In this document: positions 9,589-20,242 of the stretch, piece by piece
Layout of the letters: every line of letters starts with the position of its first letter
How positions within the stretch are numbered: the stretch's first letter is position 1
Origin: Aricia agestis
Lineage: Eukaryota > Arthropoda > Insecta > Lepidoptera > Lycaenidae
Length of the DNA: 64,000 bases
Assembly (NCBI RefSeq): GCF_905147365.1
Contig: NC_056422.1
Location: 2,296,501-2,360,500, forward strand
Direction of reading: 5' to 3'
Notes under the pieces: generated by a model
The model's input: only the letters and a program-made list of their open reading frames with translations
What the model was told of the DNA's origin: nothing
The model's database searches: none
Program-made: the position numbers and the translations under genes

Positions 9589-9883
9589 GCCAGCCTGGGT
9601 TAAATAGTTAAACCTGGGTTACATGTCATGCTATTTCTCTCGTTCCTCGTCTTTAAGAAAGAGAAGGCATGATATTTAATATTTTGTAATTAACTTTAAG
9701 TTGAATTGACGCAGGTGGACTTTTCTTGTCAATAACTAATAAGTATATGCTGTATGAGGCGATGCTCCGGCCATTTTCCGGATTTATACCCAATATTTTT
9801 TATTATTTATAAGTGTAGGATATTTATTTCCGCCCGCCCCGTGTACGAAATCTGCCGCCTCTAGGCCGCGGCCTATTTATAAA

Positions 9884-9930
9884 TTGGACTGACTCAAGCC
9901 TGTAAAGTTTATAGGCTTGAGTCAGTCCAA
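9884..9930. repeat. Perfect hairpin 1 (18-bp stem)
   Basis: TTGGACTGACTCAAGCCT, an 11-base loop, then AGGCTTGAGTCAGTCCAA. It directly abuts hairpin 2 at 9931. It could be a tiny MITE or a small-RNA precursor; nothing decides. Confidence 0.8.
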
Positions 9931-9989
9931 ATAGAGTTAATATGTATTATGTGTTTATAGTATAAACACATGATACATATTAACTCTAT
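9931..9989. repeat. Near-perfect hairpin 2 (about 27-bp stem)
   Basis: ATAGAGTTAATATGTATTAT pairs with ATGATACATATTAACTCTAT, and the stem extends through GTGTTTATA/TATAAACAC with almost no loop. It follows hairpin 1 with no gap. Confidence 0.8.
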
Positions 9990-10523
9990 GTAAGAAAAAT
10001 GTTTGGTTAAGAAATTGCATATAAAGTTCTGATAGGTTTAAAATAATTCCTAACGGTATTCCCTGCTTCCTACTTCCGTAGGCCTAAGTTGAGTTGAAAG
10101 CATTAAAATTAAGCTGCAACTTGTGTGGTAGTGCGGATATTAAACATTGATTGATTATTATTAATACAACAGATTAGAGATTACATCATCGACAATTTCC
10201 TCACTATACTAACAAAGCTATATTGCGGCGGTCCTAAAAGTATTTGGAGCTTTTGAAGTCAGCTTCTATAATAAAGTCTATAGAGCTTAATCTGCATTAT
10301 TTAGATTTTAGAGCTGTGCAATGTATGACAAATGTGTGACTCATCCATTAAATATAGTCGATAAGAGCTGATAATAATTAAATGGGATATTGGGACTGTT
10401 AGACTGTCAGGTGCTCTGATGCGTTCACGCCCAGCAGAGCGTGGATAATTTGCTCTCTGCAGCATAATACTAGAAAATGGCAACGCATACATCATTCCTG
10501 TACAAGCCTAGGGCCCGATCTAA
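9990..10523. other. Intronic AT-rich spacer
   Basis: No gene, RNA or clear repeat recognised. Confidence 0.4.
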
Positions 10524-11390
10524 GGTTGGGTTGCACCAACTAACTTTAACTATAACTGTAACTTTAACTGTAACTTTATCTTTAACTACAATGCAAAATG
10601 TAAAATATTTGGTTAAAGTTAAAAATGGACGCCATCAAGACGCCATATTTAACCATAACCAAAGAGCTCGACAAGGTTTTAAATGCACGTGGCGAAAAAA
10701 GGAACTAACACTGTCATCATACAACATCATATGTACTTAAATTACTTAATCATAATATATGAACATTAAACATGTATAAACATCATATACAATCATATGA
10801 TTATAGTCATAATACAAAGACAGTTCTCCTTTACCAGCAGCGCCCCCGCCCACGTTTATTTACTTATAACCTTGTTGGACCAGCTGTCATCTGTCAATTT
10901 CTTCGGCCAAAGTTAATGTTAAAGTTTAAGCTAAATTTAGACTGGATTGCACCAACTAACTTTAACTTTAACTGTAACTTTAACTTTGACTACAGTGCAA
11001 AATGTCAAATCTTTGGGTAAAGTTAAAAATGGACGCCTTCAAGACGCCATATTTAACTATAACCATAGAGCTCGACAAGGTTTTAAATGCATGTGGCGAA
11101 CAAAGGAACTAACGCTGTCATCATACAAAAACCGCAATTATTGACAGTTCTCCTTTACCAGCAGCGCCCCCGCCCACGCGCATGTATAACCTTGTTGGAT
11201 CAGCTGTCATCTGTCAATTTCTCCGGGCAAAGTTAAGGGTAAAGTTAAAGTTAAATTTACCTTAACTATAACTATAACTTTAACTTTACCCACGCCTCTG
11301 GTGCAACCCAGTCTTAGCCTTAACTATAGTCTATAACCATAACTTTAACCTTAACTTTAACTTTAACCACGCCTCTGGTGCAACCCACCC
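10524..11390 (+). mobile_element. Harbinger-like MITE B, interrupted by a second copy of itself
   Basis: TIRs GGTTGGGTTGCACC at the left and GGTGCAACCCACCC at the right, flanked by TAA at 10521-10523 and 11391-11393. Sub-terminal regions are runs of TAACTTTAACTATAAC. TIR plus a 3-bp TWA duplication is the PIF/Harbinger (Tourist-type) signature. No transposase is present. Short ORFs in this block derive from the repeat. Confidence 0.75.
10940..11313 (+). mobile_element. MITE B copy inserted inside another MITE B
   Basis: Begins GACTGGATTGCACC and ends GGTGCAACCCAGTC, flanked by TTA at 10937-10939 and 11314-11316. The outer copy resumes with GCCTTAACTATAG, exactly where its own sequence stopped. 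Length is 374 bp in the same orientation as the host copy. Confidence 0.75.
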
Positions 11391-11989
11391 TAACGAGGGG
11401 AGAGCAGGGCATTTGCATAGAGATACAAAAAATTAAGGGCGGCAAAATTGACTTCTTCCAACCTAGCCATTAGCCATCCACCAACTTTGCAAATTTTACC
11501 TTACTTCAGGTTAGCGGAAATATTGAAGTCGAGCCTGAAGTTTGTCCGTCCGTCTGTCTGTCACCAGGCTGAGCAATCTGCGATAGCTAGACAGTTTTTA
11601 TTGGTTTACCTTACATCACTCGCTAATCTCTCACGTACTAAATACCGCAGCATCACTTTTGTTTGAAGTAGAAAAGTCGAGCGAATAATCGATTCAACCG
11701 ATTATACAACCTGTGAAAATCGATTATCTGTCAAACTAGTTCAACATGGCCGGCTTCATTGTGGACTTTAATTTAAAAATTAATTGCTTTGTGTATTTAC
11801 TTTGTAAAGTGTCTTTTACTCGACTCAGGCAAAGCTAAAAGGATGGATAATGATATTGCTTACCTAATGTATGTTTCTCCTAAGACAGTGTTTTTCAACA
11901 TATTATGGGTCGCGGCCCCGTACGGTCTCTGTAAGGCCGCGCCGGGCGCTAGAGGTTGAGAGAACTATTTCAGTAACTAAACAAAAAAT
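11391..11989. other. Spacer with a decayed hAT-end fragment
   Basis: CAGTGTTTTTCAACATATTA followed by GGTCGCGGCCC (11886-11925) resembles the end of a hAT-type element seen elsewhere (CAGTGTTTCCCAA-type ends), truncated by the repeat-I fragment on its right. No gene seen. Confidence 0.35.
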
Positions 11990-12125
11990 CGACCAAGTGC
12001 GAGTCGGACTCGCGCAAGAAGGGTTCCGTTATCCGTACTATTATAGAGCAAAAATATTGTGTTTTGTATGGGAAAGGGGCCAAAAATTGTGTTTTTGTAT
12101 GGGAGCCAGCCTTAATGTTTTATTT
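11990..12125 (-). repeat. Repeat I, fragment
   Basis: CCAAGTGCGAGTCGGACTCG, GAAGGGTTCCGT and TTTTTGTATGGGAGCC are the reverse complement of the 3' part of the copies at 23757-24190 and 63461-63905. Confidence 0.7.
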
Positions 12126-12470
12126 TATTTAAATATTATTAATTAATAAAGTACACATAATATATTATGTAAGTGCCTACCTGTTGCGTTGCCTAGATTC
12201 AATTTCTTAAGTACCTACATGTAACAAACAGTATGCCTTATGTTCGCTAGAGACATTAGTACATTTTCGGGGAGACCACATTTTCCTTAAAATTTTCGCG
12301 CATTCCATAATACTAAAACTCATACTGTGTGCGTATTTTAACTCGCAACAAAGAAGTCGGTAAATAACAATAGTAAATGTCTTTAAAATTGTCCAAAGAT
12401 TGTAATAGATCTGCTTTCACGTAACACACTCGTCACCCAGTCTTCAAGATGCTACACGCAATGGGTGGGC
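12126..12470. other. AT-rich spacer, nothing recognised
   Basis: No ORF or repeat structure could be supported. Confidence 0.35.
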
Positions 12471-12760
12471 CTAGGGTTGCCAGTTAGACAACTCTACGGC
12501 TAAGATGCCTTGTTAGTTGGCTAACTATATTAGCCGGACATTTGTATAAACAAGTCGGACACCTATCGAGGATAGCTTTGATTTCGTGCGTACAAATTTT
12601 CTGCTTGATAAAATGTAAAATAATCTAAAATAAGTAGGTCTAGGTTTTTGATAATAGATAATATAAATTATTATTTTTAACTCTATAACTTTTGACCGGT
12701 CAATAAAAAGGCTGACTATGTCCGGCTTTATCTGGTCGTCTGCCTGGTGGCAACCCTAGG
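12471..12760. mobile_element. TIR element, about 290 bp (CTAGGGTTGCCAG ends)
   Basis: CTAGGGTTGCCAG at the left mirrors CTGGTGGCAACCCTAG at the right. Interior GCCGGACATTTG and TGTCCGGC blocks also pair. The ends resemble the hAT MITE at 19030-19425 (CAGGGTTGCCA), but no clean 8-bp duplication is seen. Confidence 0.6.
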
Positions 12761-12952
12761 GTACAGTGATACAATTATAAATACCATCTTTTTTATTAAA
12801 CATACGGAAGAGAAATTGTAATAATAGCTGTCGAGCTATCATTTAGAGTTTAGAACAACTGTATTATCGTTACATAATATTATTATAATTTTTGTACTCT
12901 TATCCAGCCACAAAGAAGTCTGGAGATTGTTTAATAATTCATACATAGTAGA

Positions 12953-13138
12953 CTAGCTGTCCCGGCAAACGTTGTTTTGCCTGTTTTCCTGCTTGTCTCT
13001 TGAATTTTTTCTGAATTTTTTTTTCTATAAACCTCACGGAGCCTGAGACCTTTCCAACGAATGCAAAATCGTGGAAATCGGTTCGTGCGTTCTGGAGTTA
13101 TAGCGTCAGGAAGGAATACACGACTTATTTTCTATACT
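12953..13138 (+). repeat. Repeat J (CTAGCTGTCCCGGCAAACG...)
   Basis: Starts CTAGCTGTCCCGGCAAACGT and contains a GAAATCGGTTCGTGCG block. Related copies are at 23206-23375 and, inverted, 56703-56857. Probably a LINE- or SINE-derived fragment; class not resolved. Confidence 0.6.
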
Positions 13139-13998
13139 ATCTATACTAATATTATAAAGAGGTAAACTTTGTTTGTTTGTTTGTTTAATTGTAATGAATA
13201 GGCTCAAAAACTACTGGACCGATTTTAAAAATTCTTTCACCATTCGAAAGCTACATTATTTACGAGTAACATAGGCTACTTTTTATTTTGGAGAATATAG
13301 GGTTCCGTAAGATATTTCAGTTTTTCGGAAACAACCAGAAAATTTACTTATTTTGTACGCTGCCTAAACTATAAAAGATAGAACTATACAATGTTCTAAG
13401 TAAATGTAGATCTTATAAATATCTACAAAAATGTCCGCGACACACTATACCTATCTATGTCAAGTGAGGCACAAAAACCATTTTTTTATTTAAAAATCTT
13501 GATTTCTTTTGGACTACATTTAAACGCATTTATTTTACTCATGCTAATAATCCTTATCAAAATAAGTAATTTCATCACTAAGAACAGTTTATGTAGATTA
13601 TATTTGCTCTTTGAATTAAAATTGGACGTTTAGTTTAGAAGTTATGGCGAAATTAAAATATTGCGATTTACGCCTGTTTCGAAGTGGGCGCTACCAATGC
13701 CACAGAATAGATAATTAATATTTTCGAAGATATTACAGATTTAAAAATTGCGGGACGTAAGTACCGACCAATGCGGGCTACGGGTAGTAATGAATATAAA
13801 TTATTTAAAATCAAACTACTGAATCGATTTTAAGCATTTTTTCAGTGACTTAGGCCATAATTTATTTCATACCCGTGCAAAGCCGGGGCGGGTCGTAATG
13901 AATATAAATCAAAACTGCTGATTGCAGAATCGATTTTAATCATTTTTTCAGTGGCTATTTATATTTTATACCCGTGCGAAGCCGGGGCGGGTCGCTAG
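13139..13998 (+). repeat. Decayed repeat ending CCCGTGCGAAGCCGGGGCGG
   Basis: Begins TACTAATATTATAAAGAGGT, carries GTTTGTTTGTTTG and GGACCGATTTTAAAAATT, and ends ACCCGTGCGAAGCCGGGGCG then GGTCGCTAGT. The 3' end is duplicated: a first GTGCAAAGCCGGGGCGGGTCG lies at 13875-13895 and a second at 13976-13996, each preceded by an AATCGATTTTA...TTTTTCAGTG block. A second member is at 62625-63137. Such ends are seen in lepidopteran RTE-associated repeats; that link is from memory. Confidence 0.55.
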
Positions 13999-14185
13999 TC
14001 ATTAATATATTAGATAATATTATAATATTATCTTATTAAACAACCTCAAGAGTCGAGACTTTCATCTCGAGACAGCCATCTAAATTGTAAGTGATAATAG
14101 GTAGTTAGCAGACCTGCATACACTCGATCATGTCACCACTGAAAAAGCCCCTAGTTTTTGCCGGGGGTCAATAAATCAGCATATA

Positions 14186-14555
14186 CAGGGTGTAAGTTGT
14201 AACAAAACAAAGTGATAATACTTTTAGGTGTGTATGAGTCCCCTGTATAGAGTTTATTGTGAAAGCAGCAGCGCTAAAAGAGTTTTTTTTTCAACTTTCA
14301 TTTTTTTTAAACTCATGACGCATTTCTATTCCTATTATCACTTATACAGTAGGTACTCGGCGAAACATGGCGGTAGCGGTCATTGACTCCCTGTCAAATT
14401 TGTCATTTTCCATACAAAGCCGCGATTGACAACATCTGACACTTCATTGTCAATCGCGGTTATAATATAGAAAATGACAAGTTTTTGACAGGGAGTCAAT
14501 GACCGCTACCGCCATGTTTCGCCGAGTACATAATTATAGTTTGTTACACACTTTT
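14186..14555 (+). mobile_element. MITE H copy, interrupted by foldback D
   Basis: ATACAGGGTGTAAGTTGTAA at the left, then the AAAGTGATAATACTTTTAGG and AAAGCAGCAGCGCTAAAAGA blocks shared with the intact copy at 25559-25843. The matching right end TTTGTTACACA lies at about 14540-14552, beyond the D insertion at 14354-14528. Confidence 0.6.
14354..14528. mobile_element. Foldback MITE D, copy 1 (175 bp)
   Basis: TACTCGGCGAAACATGGCGG is mirrored by CCGCCATGTTTCGCCGAGTA. Arms of about 75 bp continue through GGTCATTGACTCCCTGTCAA and GCGATTGACAA, leaving a loop of about 15 bases. A second copy is at 53227-53403. Confidence 0.85.
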
Positions 14556-14931
14556 TATATTCTCTTGCGTATTCTAAAGAAAAATTGAAAAACAGTTTGT
14601 TTACATTATTTATATCTGAGCTAATCTCAAGTGTAGTAATTTGTAGGGGCAGAGCCCGCGGTAAGTCGAGTCCGCTGGACCATGGCGAAGGTTTTCACTT
14701 TCCTCTTATCGGTCATTAGATGAAAATTGCTTGACTGCGGGCAGTGAAATTGCAAACGATGGAAGAAAAGTGTTAAGGGATTTATATTATTAACTTATAA
14801 TAGGTACCTACGTCAACGGTTTTGTAGGAAACGAAGAAGAACGAATTACTTGACGAAGTATAATATTTGAATTCTAAGGGACGATTACCACGTCTTCATG
14901 TGTTTTTTATAAACCTCAAAAATCAAACCTA
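14556..14931. other. Spacer, no feature recognised
   Basis: No gene or repeat supported. Confidence 0.35.
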
Positions 14932-15110
14932 CAGCGGGGCTAAAATGGTCACATTTAGCAATTCCTACGCAATTCCTCTCAATGACTTTGGACATCTGAA
15001 TTGCCAAGACAGTGACCATTTTGAGCAATTTTGTGATTATAAAAAATAATCCATATTATGATTCATAATATTATGTTATTTATAATTCTCCAAAGCGACC
15101 ATCTTAGCCC
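14932..15110. mobile_element. Foldback MITE E, copy 1
   Basis: Begins CAGCGGGGCTAAAATGGTC and ends CAAAGCGACCATCTTAGCCC. It shares these ends with 19789-20205 and 22728-22933. The outermost right bases (CGCTG) are missing in this copy. Confidence 0.7.
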
Positions 15111-15233
15111 AAGTAATTTTGATTTTAAGTATTTAATAAAAATAAAAAGTAATGAACTTGCGTAACATTTTGGCACTCTATTATTAAAAAAAATCCTTCG
15201 AACATGCATAAAAAGATTCAAAATTACTTATTT

Positions 15234-15380
15234 TAATACTGACATCTAGCGTCTAATAGTAGAACTAACGTAGTGCACATATATATCAGCGCCATCTACA
15301 CGACCAAAACGGAAGTGAGACAAGCAAGAGTTTACTGATATAGACGTCACTTCAACTATTTGACGCTAGATGCCATGGTA
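15234..15380. repeat. Foldback element carrying CATCTAGCG motifs
   Basis: TTTTAATACTGACATCTAGC pairs with GCTAGATGCCATGGTATTTTATTAAAA, and GTCTAATAGT with ACTATTTGAC. The centre also contains GCGCCATCTAC (15289-15299). Confidence 0.6.
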
Positions 15381-15872
15381 TTTTATTAAAACTAGAGTTG
15401 TAAACTATTCATGTGTAAATTAGAAGTTGTACTAGTAAGTTAAAATTTCTTGGCACTGAGTCTCACCAACCTCATTGTAATCAATTATTTTAGTTGATTT
15501 TGTTGTTTCCTCGAAAGTAAAGTGACAAGGCACACACACAGTTTGACAACGTTGTTATTATAACTGAGATTAAGTTGGACTTTTACAATACTATAAGGAA
15601 GTTTGCCTTACAGACAACAACCAAACACTTTTATATTAAGTAGTATGAGTTACGCCAGTATAATTATAGTACTCTGTGGTATGAGTTATGACTTATGACT
15701 TATGAGTTATGTCTATAGACTAACCTTTACTATAAACAGATATTTTTAACGTAACAGAGTAACTGACGTACTTAAAAACAAATATTAATTACTTACCTAG
15801 GGATTTTCATTAAATTCAGTTCTTCATTAAATTAAACTTAAATATCATATTATAAATTTCAATGTCTAGGCA
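15381..15872. other. Spacer upstream of the truncated LINE
   Basis: No gene seen. Short TATGAGTTA/TATGACTTA direct repeats lie at about 15643-15710. Confidence 0.4.
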
Positions 15873-16393
15873 CATAATGACGACCAAGACGACCTCAATA
15901 GATTATCTGTCTGGTGTGACGACAACCAAATGACTTTAAATGTTAATAAATGCTTCTATATGCGCTTCTCCCGGACACTTAAATGTTCTTCAGCCACATA
16001 TTTCATCAACAAAAACCAACTATCTCAAGTGCAAGAGATCAGAGACCTTGGAATAATACTGGACTCAAAATTACAAATGAATAAACATATAGACTACATA
16101 GTATCTCACGGATTAAAAATGCTAGGCTTTATTAAAAGGAACTGCACTAACTTTAGGAATCCACACACCTCCATAATACTCTACAACGCCCTAGTACGCA
16201 GCAAGCTCGAGTACTGTAGCGCTGAATGGAATCCACATTACGCGATATACTCGAACCGCCTCGAAGCTGTCCAAAAACGATTCCTTTGGTACCTAACCTA
16301 CAAGCATCGTTTAATTAACAAACTACCTCACTACGTCAATAGGCTCAAACATTTCCATCTCGATTCACTGCTTGTGCGTCGAAAATATCTTGA
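15873..16393 (+). pseudogene. LINE ORF2 fragment, RT thumb part 1
   Basis: Reads WCDDNQMTLNVNKC, LGIILDSKLQMNKHI and YNALVRSKLEYCSAEWNPHY, the post-catalytic RT/thumb segment of CR1/Jockey-group LINEs (the first ATG in this frame is 15930). The YADD motif should lie just upstream but is not present. The frame runs to the insertion at 16394 and then into insertion sequence with an early stop. A non-functional remnant. Confidence 0.75.
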
Positions 16394-16858
16394 ATGGGGA
16401 TTGTCCATTTTTTTTTAATTTTGCTCATTACAAAAACATTTCGAGGAATAAGGTCAGTGATCGTTTTTCTGTATATAAACGAAAAAAATACCCATTAGCT
16501 ACTTATATTTTTGAACAAATATGTTTAACCTTTGTTTGACCTTCAATGGCGTTAAATTAGCAATAAATTCGACCAACATTACATTTCGAACTTTTGGTAA
16601 GCTTCTCGTATCAGCTTTCACATAATGAGAACTTGCATTTGACGAACCAGCCATTATAAATAAGATTGAAAGGAAAAAACATACTGCAGAGGTCAATTAT
16701 TGGCCGCCGATGATGACGTCAGAGCGAAACTTTAAAAATTTATTGAGAAAAAAGTAGCCAATGAATTTTAAAATTATTTAATTTATATTCTTAAAATACC
16801 CTATTTTAACGAAAAAAAATATAAAAAGTACATGTGATTTTTTTTGGACAATGCCCAT
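16394..16858. mobile_element. 465-bp TIR element inside LINE ORF2
   Basis: ATGGGGATTGTCCA (16394-16407) is the inverted match, 13 of 14, of TGGACAATGCCCAT (16845-16858). The LINE protein frame stops at the left TIR and resumes with LVFLHKLL immediately after the right TIR, which fixes both boundaries. The interior has no transposase. The superfamily is not clear from the ends. Confidence 0.75.
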
Positions 16859-17154
16859 TAGTTTTTCTACACAAGCTTCTGACTGGTGCTACCGATAACA
16901 ATAGACTACTAAGTAAAATTTGTATAAACGTTCCTACAAGATTACCCAGAAAAAACCAATATAAAACCTTTAATGTCAAATTTGCAAGAACCAACCTGGG
17001 CCATTACGCACCACTCAGAAGATTGTGTAGATCCTACAACGCTTTATCCAACTGCCCCAACATTTGTATATTTTCCGACAAACTAAGTGCATTCAAATGT
17101 AAAATAAAACAACATTTTGGTGATAACAGTAATACAGTGAATGCGATTAATTAA
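16859..17154 (+). pseudogene. LINE ORF2 fragment, C-terminal part 2
   Basis: Resumes VFLHKLLTGATDN, then RTNLGHYAPLRRLCRSYNAL, the C-terminal tail seen in CR1/Jockey-group LINE proteins, and ends at TAA 17152-17154. The upstream half lies at 15873-16393. Its upstream ATG (16834) belongs to the inserted element. Confidence 0.75.
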
Positions 17155-17415
17155 TTCCGCAAATATTGTTTCCCCGATCATAATAATATTATTAACGTTA
17201 TGTATTGTAAAATTTTCCAATAAGCGTTAAAACTATGTTTAAACATAATACTCGTATTGTTAATTAATAATACTCATTTAATTTCATCCCATTGTCGCAA
17301 AGCATGTTGTATTTCACCTTTCATTGGAACACCTTTCATCCACAAAAAACTGTGCTGTATTTTGTATTTTGTTAAATGTGATTCTGTTGGTGAATCACTA
17401 AATAAATAAATAAAA

Positions 17416-17990
17416 TATTATATTAGTAGTAGGTACCAAGTCTCGGCTGTAACACTTGCATTTTTTATTAATACACAAGTGTCAACACAATATACAATAG
17501 TCACATTATATAAACACCATACGGCACCTGATAGAAAGTGATACGGGCCGTTATGTAATACATTATGTGTGAAAGGTCGAGATGAGCCGAAAACACGATC
17601 GGCTTCTGAGTGCTAACTGAGCTAACGAATTTTATCTAATATTCGAAAAAACCGAAAATTCGGATTTTGAAAAGTAAACATTTTTTCAGAGGCCCAAAAA
17701 ACGCTCGGTGGGACACAAAAATTGTTGAAATGTTGAAGGAAATATTCCATGGCCGCTAGGGACCTGCACCTTAGCGTAATGCAATTAATGCGAATAAAAC
17801 AAAGTCAAAACAGACGTAACAAAATTGAAAAATCATTTTTATTCATCATGTTATTTCTGTGCCTGTTTCCTATGTCAATGTTCTGTGCGCGTATATTTAA
17901 TGTCACTGATGTCAATGAATCCTAAACGGCTGGAGTCTGGACCGATTTGAATGTTTTTTCCACCATACTACCACATGGCGCCATCAGATG
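17416..17990. other. Spacer, no gene recognised
   Basis: AT-rich, including a CTTGCATTTTTTATTAATAC/ACAAGTGTCAAC patch. Nothing supports a gene. Confidence 0.35.
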
Positions 17991-18010
17991 CCCCCCCCCC
18001 CCCCCCCCCC
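17991..18010. repeat. Homopolymer C tract (20 bp)
   Basis: Twenty consecutive C bases followed by TCCTCCCATC, with another CCCCCC run near 18043. Prone to length error in assemblies. Confidence 0.9.
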
Positions 18011-18227
18011 TCCTCCCATCTGGATTTGTGTCATCTACTATGACCCCCCCGGTCATAATCCAGAAACTAAACACAACATAAATCCAGATTCAGAAATATC
18101 ATGCAGGACATTTATTACGTCTGTCGGATCCGCTAGTCATAGTATGAAATTTATGCTATAAAATATTGAAGTCTCATACTATGGAGGAGGACATACTCAT
18201 AATTCTGTGTGGAGATATTTTAATAAG

Positions 18228-18322
18228 TCCCAGAAGAGTGCATGGGTTTTTTTATCCCAAAAAAATGTGCGGTACCCGCGCGACGAATTTTGGCGCAGCG
18301 GAGTTGTGGGCGTCACATAGTT
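18228..18322 (+). repeat. Repeat A, 3' fragment
   Basis: AAAAATGTGCGGTACCCGCG, TTTTGGCGCAGCGGAGTTG and GGGCGTCACATAGTT match the 3' half of repeat A. Confidence 0.7.
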
Positions 18323-19021
18323 CACAATAATTAATTCAGAGGCACAAAGTCATTAATAAAATTCAAATAGCGAGGTATCCATTGCGTTTATGATAATTGG
18401 AGATATCTGATATTGAATATATTAATGTCTGTCTAAAATATTTGGACTTTCTAGCACTTTCGAGACTGAAAAAAAATGCTAGGAAAGAGAAGGAAGACTA
18501 GACAAAGGAATAATAAATTTCCGTGCCCCTGTGCCTAAGACAAGAAGAAGTTACGTAGCAATGCAGTTTTCATTTTAAACGGACGTTGGACCACTAGCCA
18601 GTAGCCACCACACATTCCCACCACTGTATCTCCTGTGTCGCCAGAATCGACAGCGGTATCCAACCACGAAAACCCTTTGATATGATCTCAGGGAGCCCGA
18701 GGGACATGCTAAAACTGTCTTGGGAGTCTTGGGATCCGCAACGAAATTAATCAGAAAAAATAGGATTATAGTTTTTATTATTCGTAGAGTAGGAAGAATA
18801 TGCATTGCATAAATTTAAAAAATATATGTATGTATTAATTATTATAAAGGGTTATAGGAACTGTCAACTCTAACAAAAGCAAGGCATTCGATAATCACTT
18901 CTAAAATAAATTGTAGTTCAAACTTCAACGGCTTCTGCAGTCACTTTTGATCTAAGTAATAATAATCTGAGATATCCTGTTAAATAGAGTTGCATATAAG
19001 TATGTACAATTAAGTATATGA
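18323..19021. other. Spacer, no gene recognised
   Basis: No coding exon or repeat boundaries could be supported. Confidence 0.35.
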
Positions 19022-19029
19022 CTCGGGAG

Positions 19030-19425
19030 CAGGGTTGCCATCCGTCCGGATTGCCCCGGATTCGTCCTAGTTTGAAGGGCGTCCGGGGACCGTCCGGCTG
19101 GGTTTTTGAAAAGTGTCCGTGTGAAATCCGGATGGAGACTTTTGTTGAGAGAAATCCAACTTTTTGGCCAGGCAGCAATAAACGAAAGATAAAAACTCGC
19201 TAAGCATATACACTTTCTTCCTTCTTTGATCAAAATCAAGTACGATTTCAAGTACTTAAGATAATTAAATTTTTACAAATTTTTGTTGAAAAAATTGGGA
19301 CGTAAGTAATAGTAAATAGTTTTAATGGGTGTCCGGGGAAATAGCCATATTTCGGCCAAATGTCCGGGATTTTTGTCGTGCAGCGTGCTAGACCGGCGAC
19401 GGCAGTAAAGGTGATGGCAACCCTA
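19030..19425. mobile_element. hAT-type MITE (396 bp) with perfect 8-bp target duplication
   Basis: Left TIR CAGGGTTGCCATC, right GATGGCAACCCTA. CTCGGGAG flanks both sides (19022-19029 and 19426-19433). An 8-bp duplication with CAGGG-like ends is the hAT hallmark. The interior has GTCCGG-rich blocks (GTCCGGATTGCCCCGG, GGTGTCCGGGGAAA). Minus-strand ORFs across it are not protein genes. Confidence 0.85.
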
Positions 19426-19433
19426 CTCGGGAG

Positions 19434-19788
19434 AAAAAATCAATTAAAATTTTCTCTGTGCGTGTGTTATACATAGTTGCTGATTTGTCTTCAAATTGTT
19501 CTAGTTTCGGAGAAATGTATAAACATGTAAAACAAGTGTAGAAGTTTTTCTAGTTTGGTCGCTTCAAGTATAAAATATAGGCGTAGAAATTTTTTATGCT
19601 CTACATTTTCTTTATTCATCAATGATAATATTATAATGTTAATATTATAATTTGTCTTCAATATAATTTTTTATAGATTTTATATTAGTTTTTGATTGCC
19701 TAACTTCAGAACATTAACCAATCAAAAACACTAGTTATGAATTAAATAAACTACGGTCAAAAAGTAAAAACCCCCAAATCCTATTTAT
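19434..19788. other. Spacer, nothing recognised
   Basis: AT-rich with no supported feature. Confidence 0.35.
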
Positions 19789-20205
19789 CAGCGGGGCTAA
19801 AATGGTCGCTTTTGAGAATCATATAATTAATCATAATATTATGATTAATTTTTAAACTCCACTTTGCGTGCAATTCATATAGTGATTCACTTAGAATAAT
19901 GATTGGTCCCGCGAGCGGCGCTCGCGCGCGGAGACCAATCATTACTCGAAGCGAATCACTTTTTACCGACTTCCAAAAAGGAGGGGGTTATACGTTCGGC
20001 TGTATGTATCTTTTTTTTTTTAAACTCCACTTTGCGTGCAATTCATATAGTGATTCGCTTACATCAATGATTGGTCTCTCGCGCGGCGACCAATCATTAA
20101 TCGAAGCAAATCACTATATGAATTGCACGCAAAGTGGAGTTTAAAAATGAATCATATTATGATTCAATATAATATGATTCTCCAAAGCGACCATTTTAGC
20201 CCCGC
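19789..20205. mobile_element. Foldback MITE E, copy 2, long form
   Basis: Ends CAGCGGGGCTAAAATGGTCG and CGACCATTTTAGCCCCGC. Inner arms ACTCCACTTTGCGTGCAATT and AATTGCACGCAAAGTGGAGT pair. The left inner arm is present twice (19857 onward and 20025 onward), with a small foreign block between (19967-20024). Confidence 0.8.
19967..20024 (+). repeat. ACCGACTTCCAAAAAGGAGG-type short repeat inside MITE E
   Basis: ACCGACTTCCAAAAAGGAGG, GTTATACGTTCGGCTGTATG and a T run. A related string is at 26358-26430 and a partial one at 37873-37905. Confidence 0.65.
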
Positions 20206-20242
20206 AGACCTGTGAAATAGGTACGTATGCTATTTATGAATC

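Larger units (their letters stand above)
15873..17415 (+). mobile_element. 5'-truncated CR1/Jockey-group LINE, split by a TIR insertion
   Basis: The frame opens around 15873 with NDDQDDLNRLSVWCDDNQM, the region after the RT active site, so the endonuclease and most of RT are gone. The element ends with AATCACTAAATAAATAAATA, a tandem-repeat 3' end typical of CR1/Jockey-like LINEs. A 465-bp TIR element separates the ORF halves. It lacks RNase H, unlike the LINE at 1-3156. Confidence 0.75.

Noticed and set aside
10477..11144. Several short ORFs with TLTITVTLTLTT-type repeats
   Set aside because: Translations of MITE B sub-terminal TAACTTTAAC repeats; the same peptides recur at other B copies.
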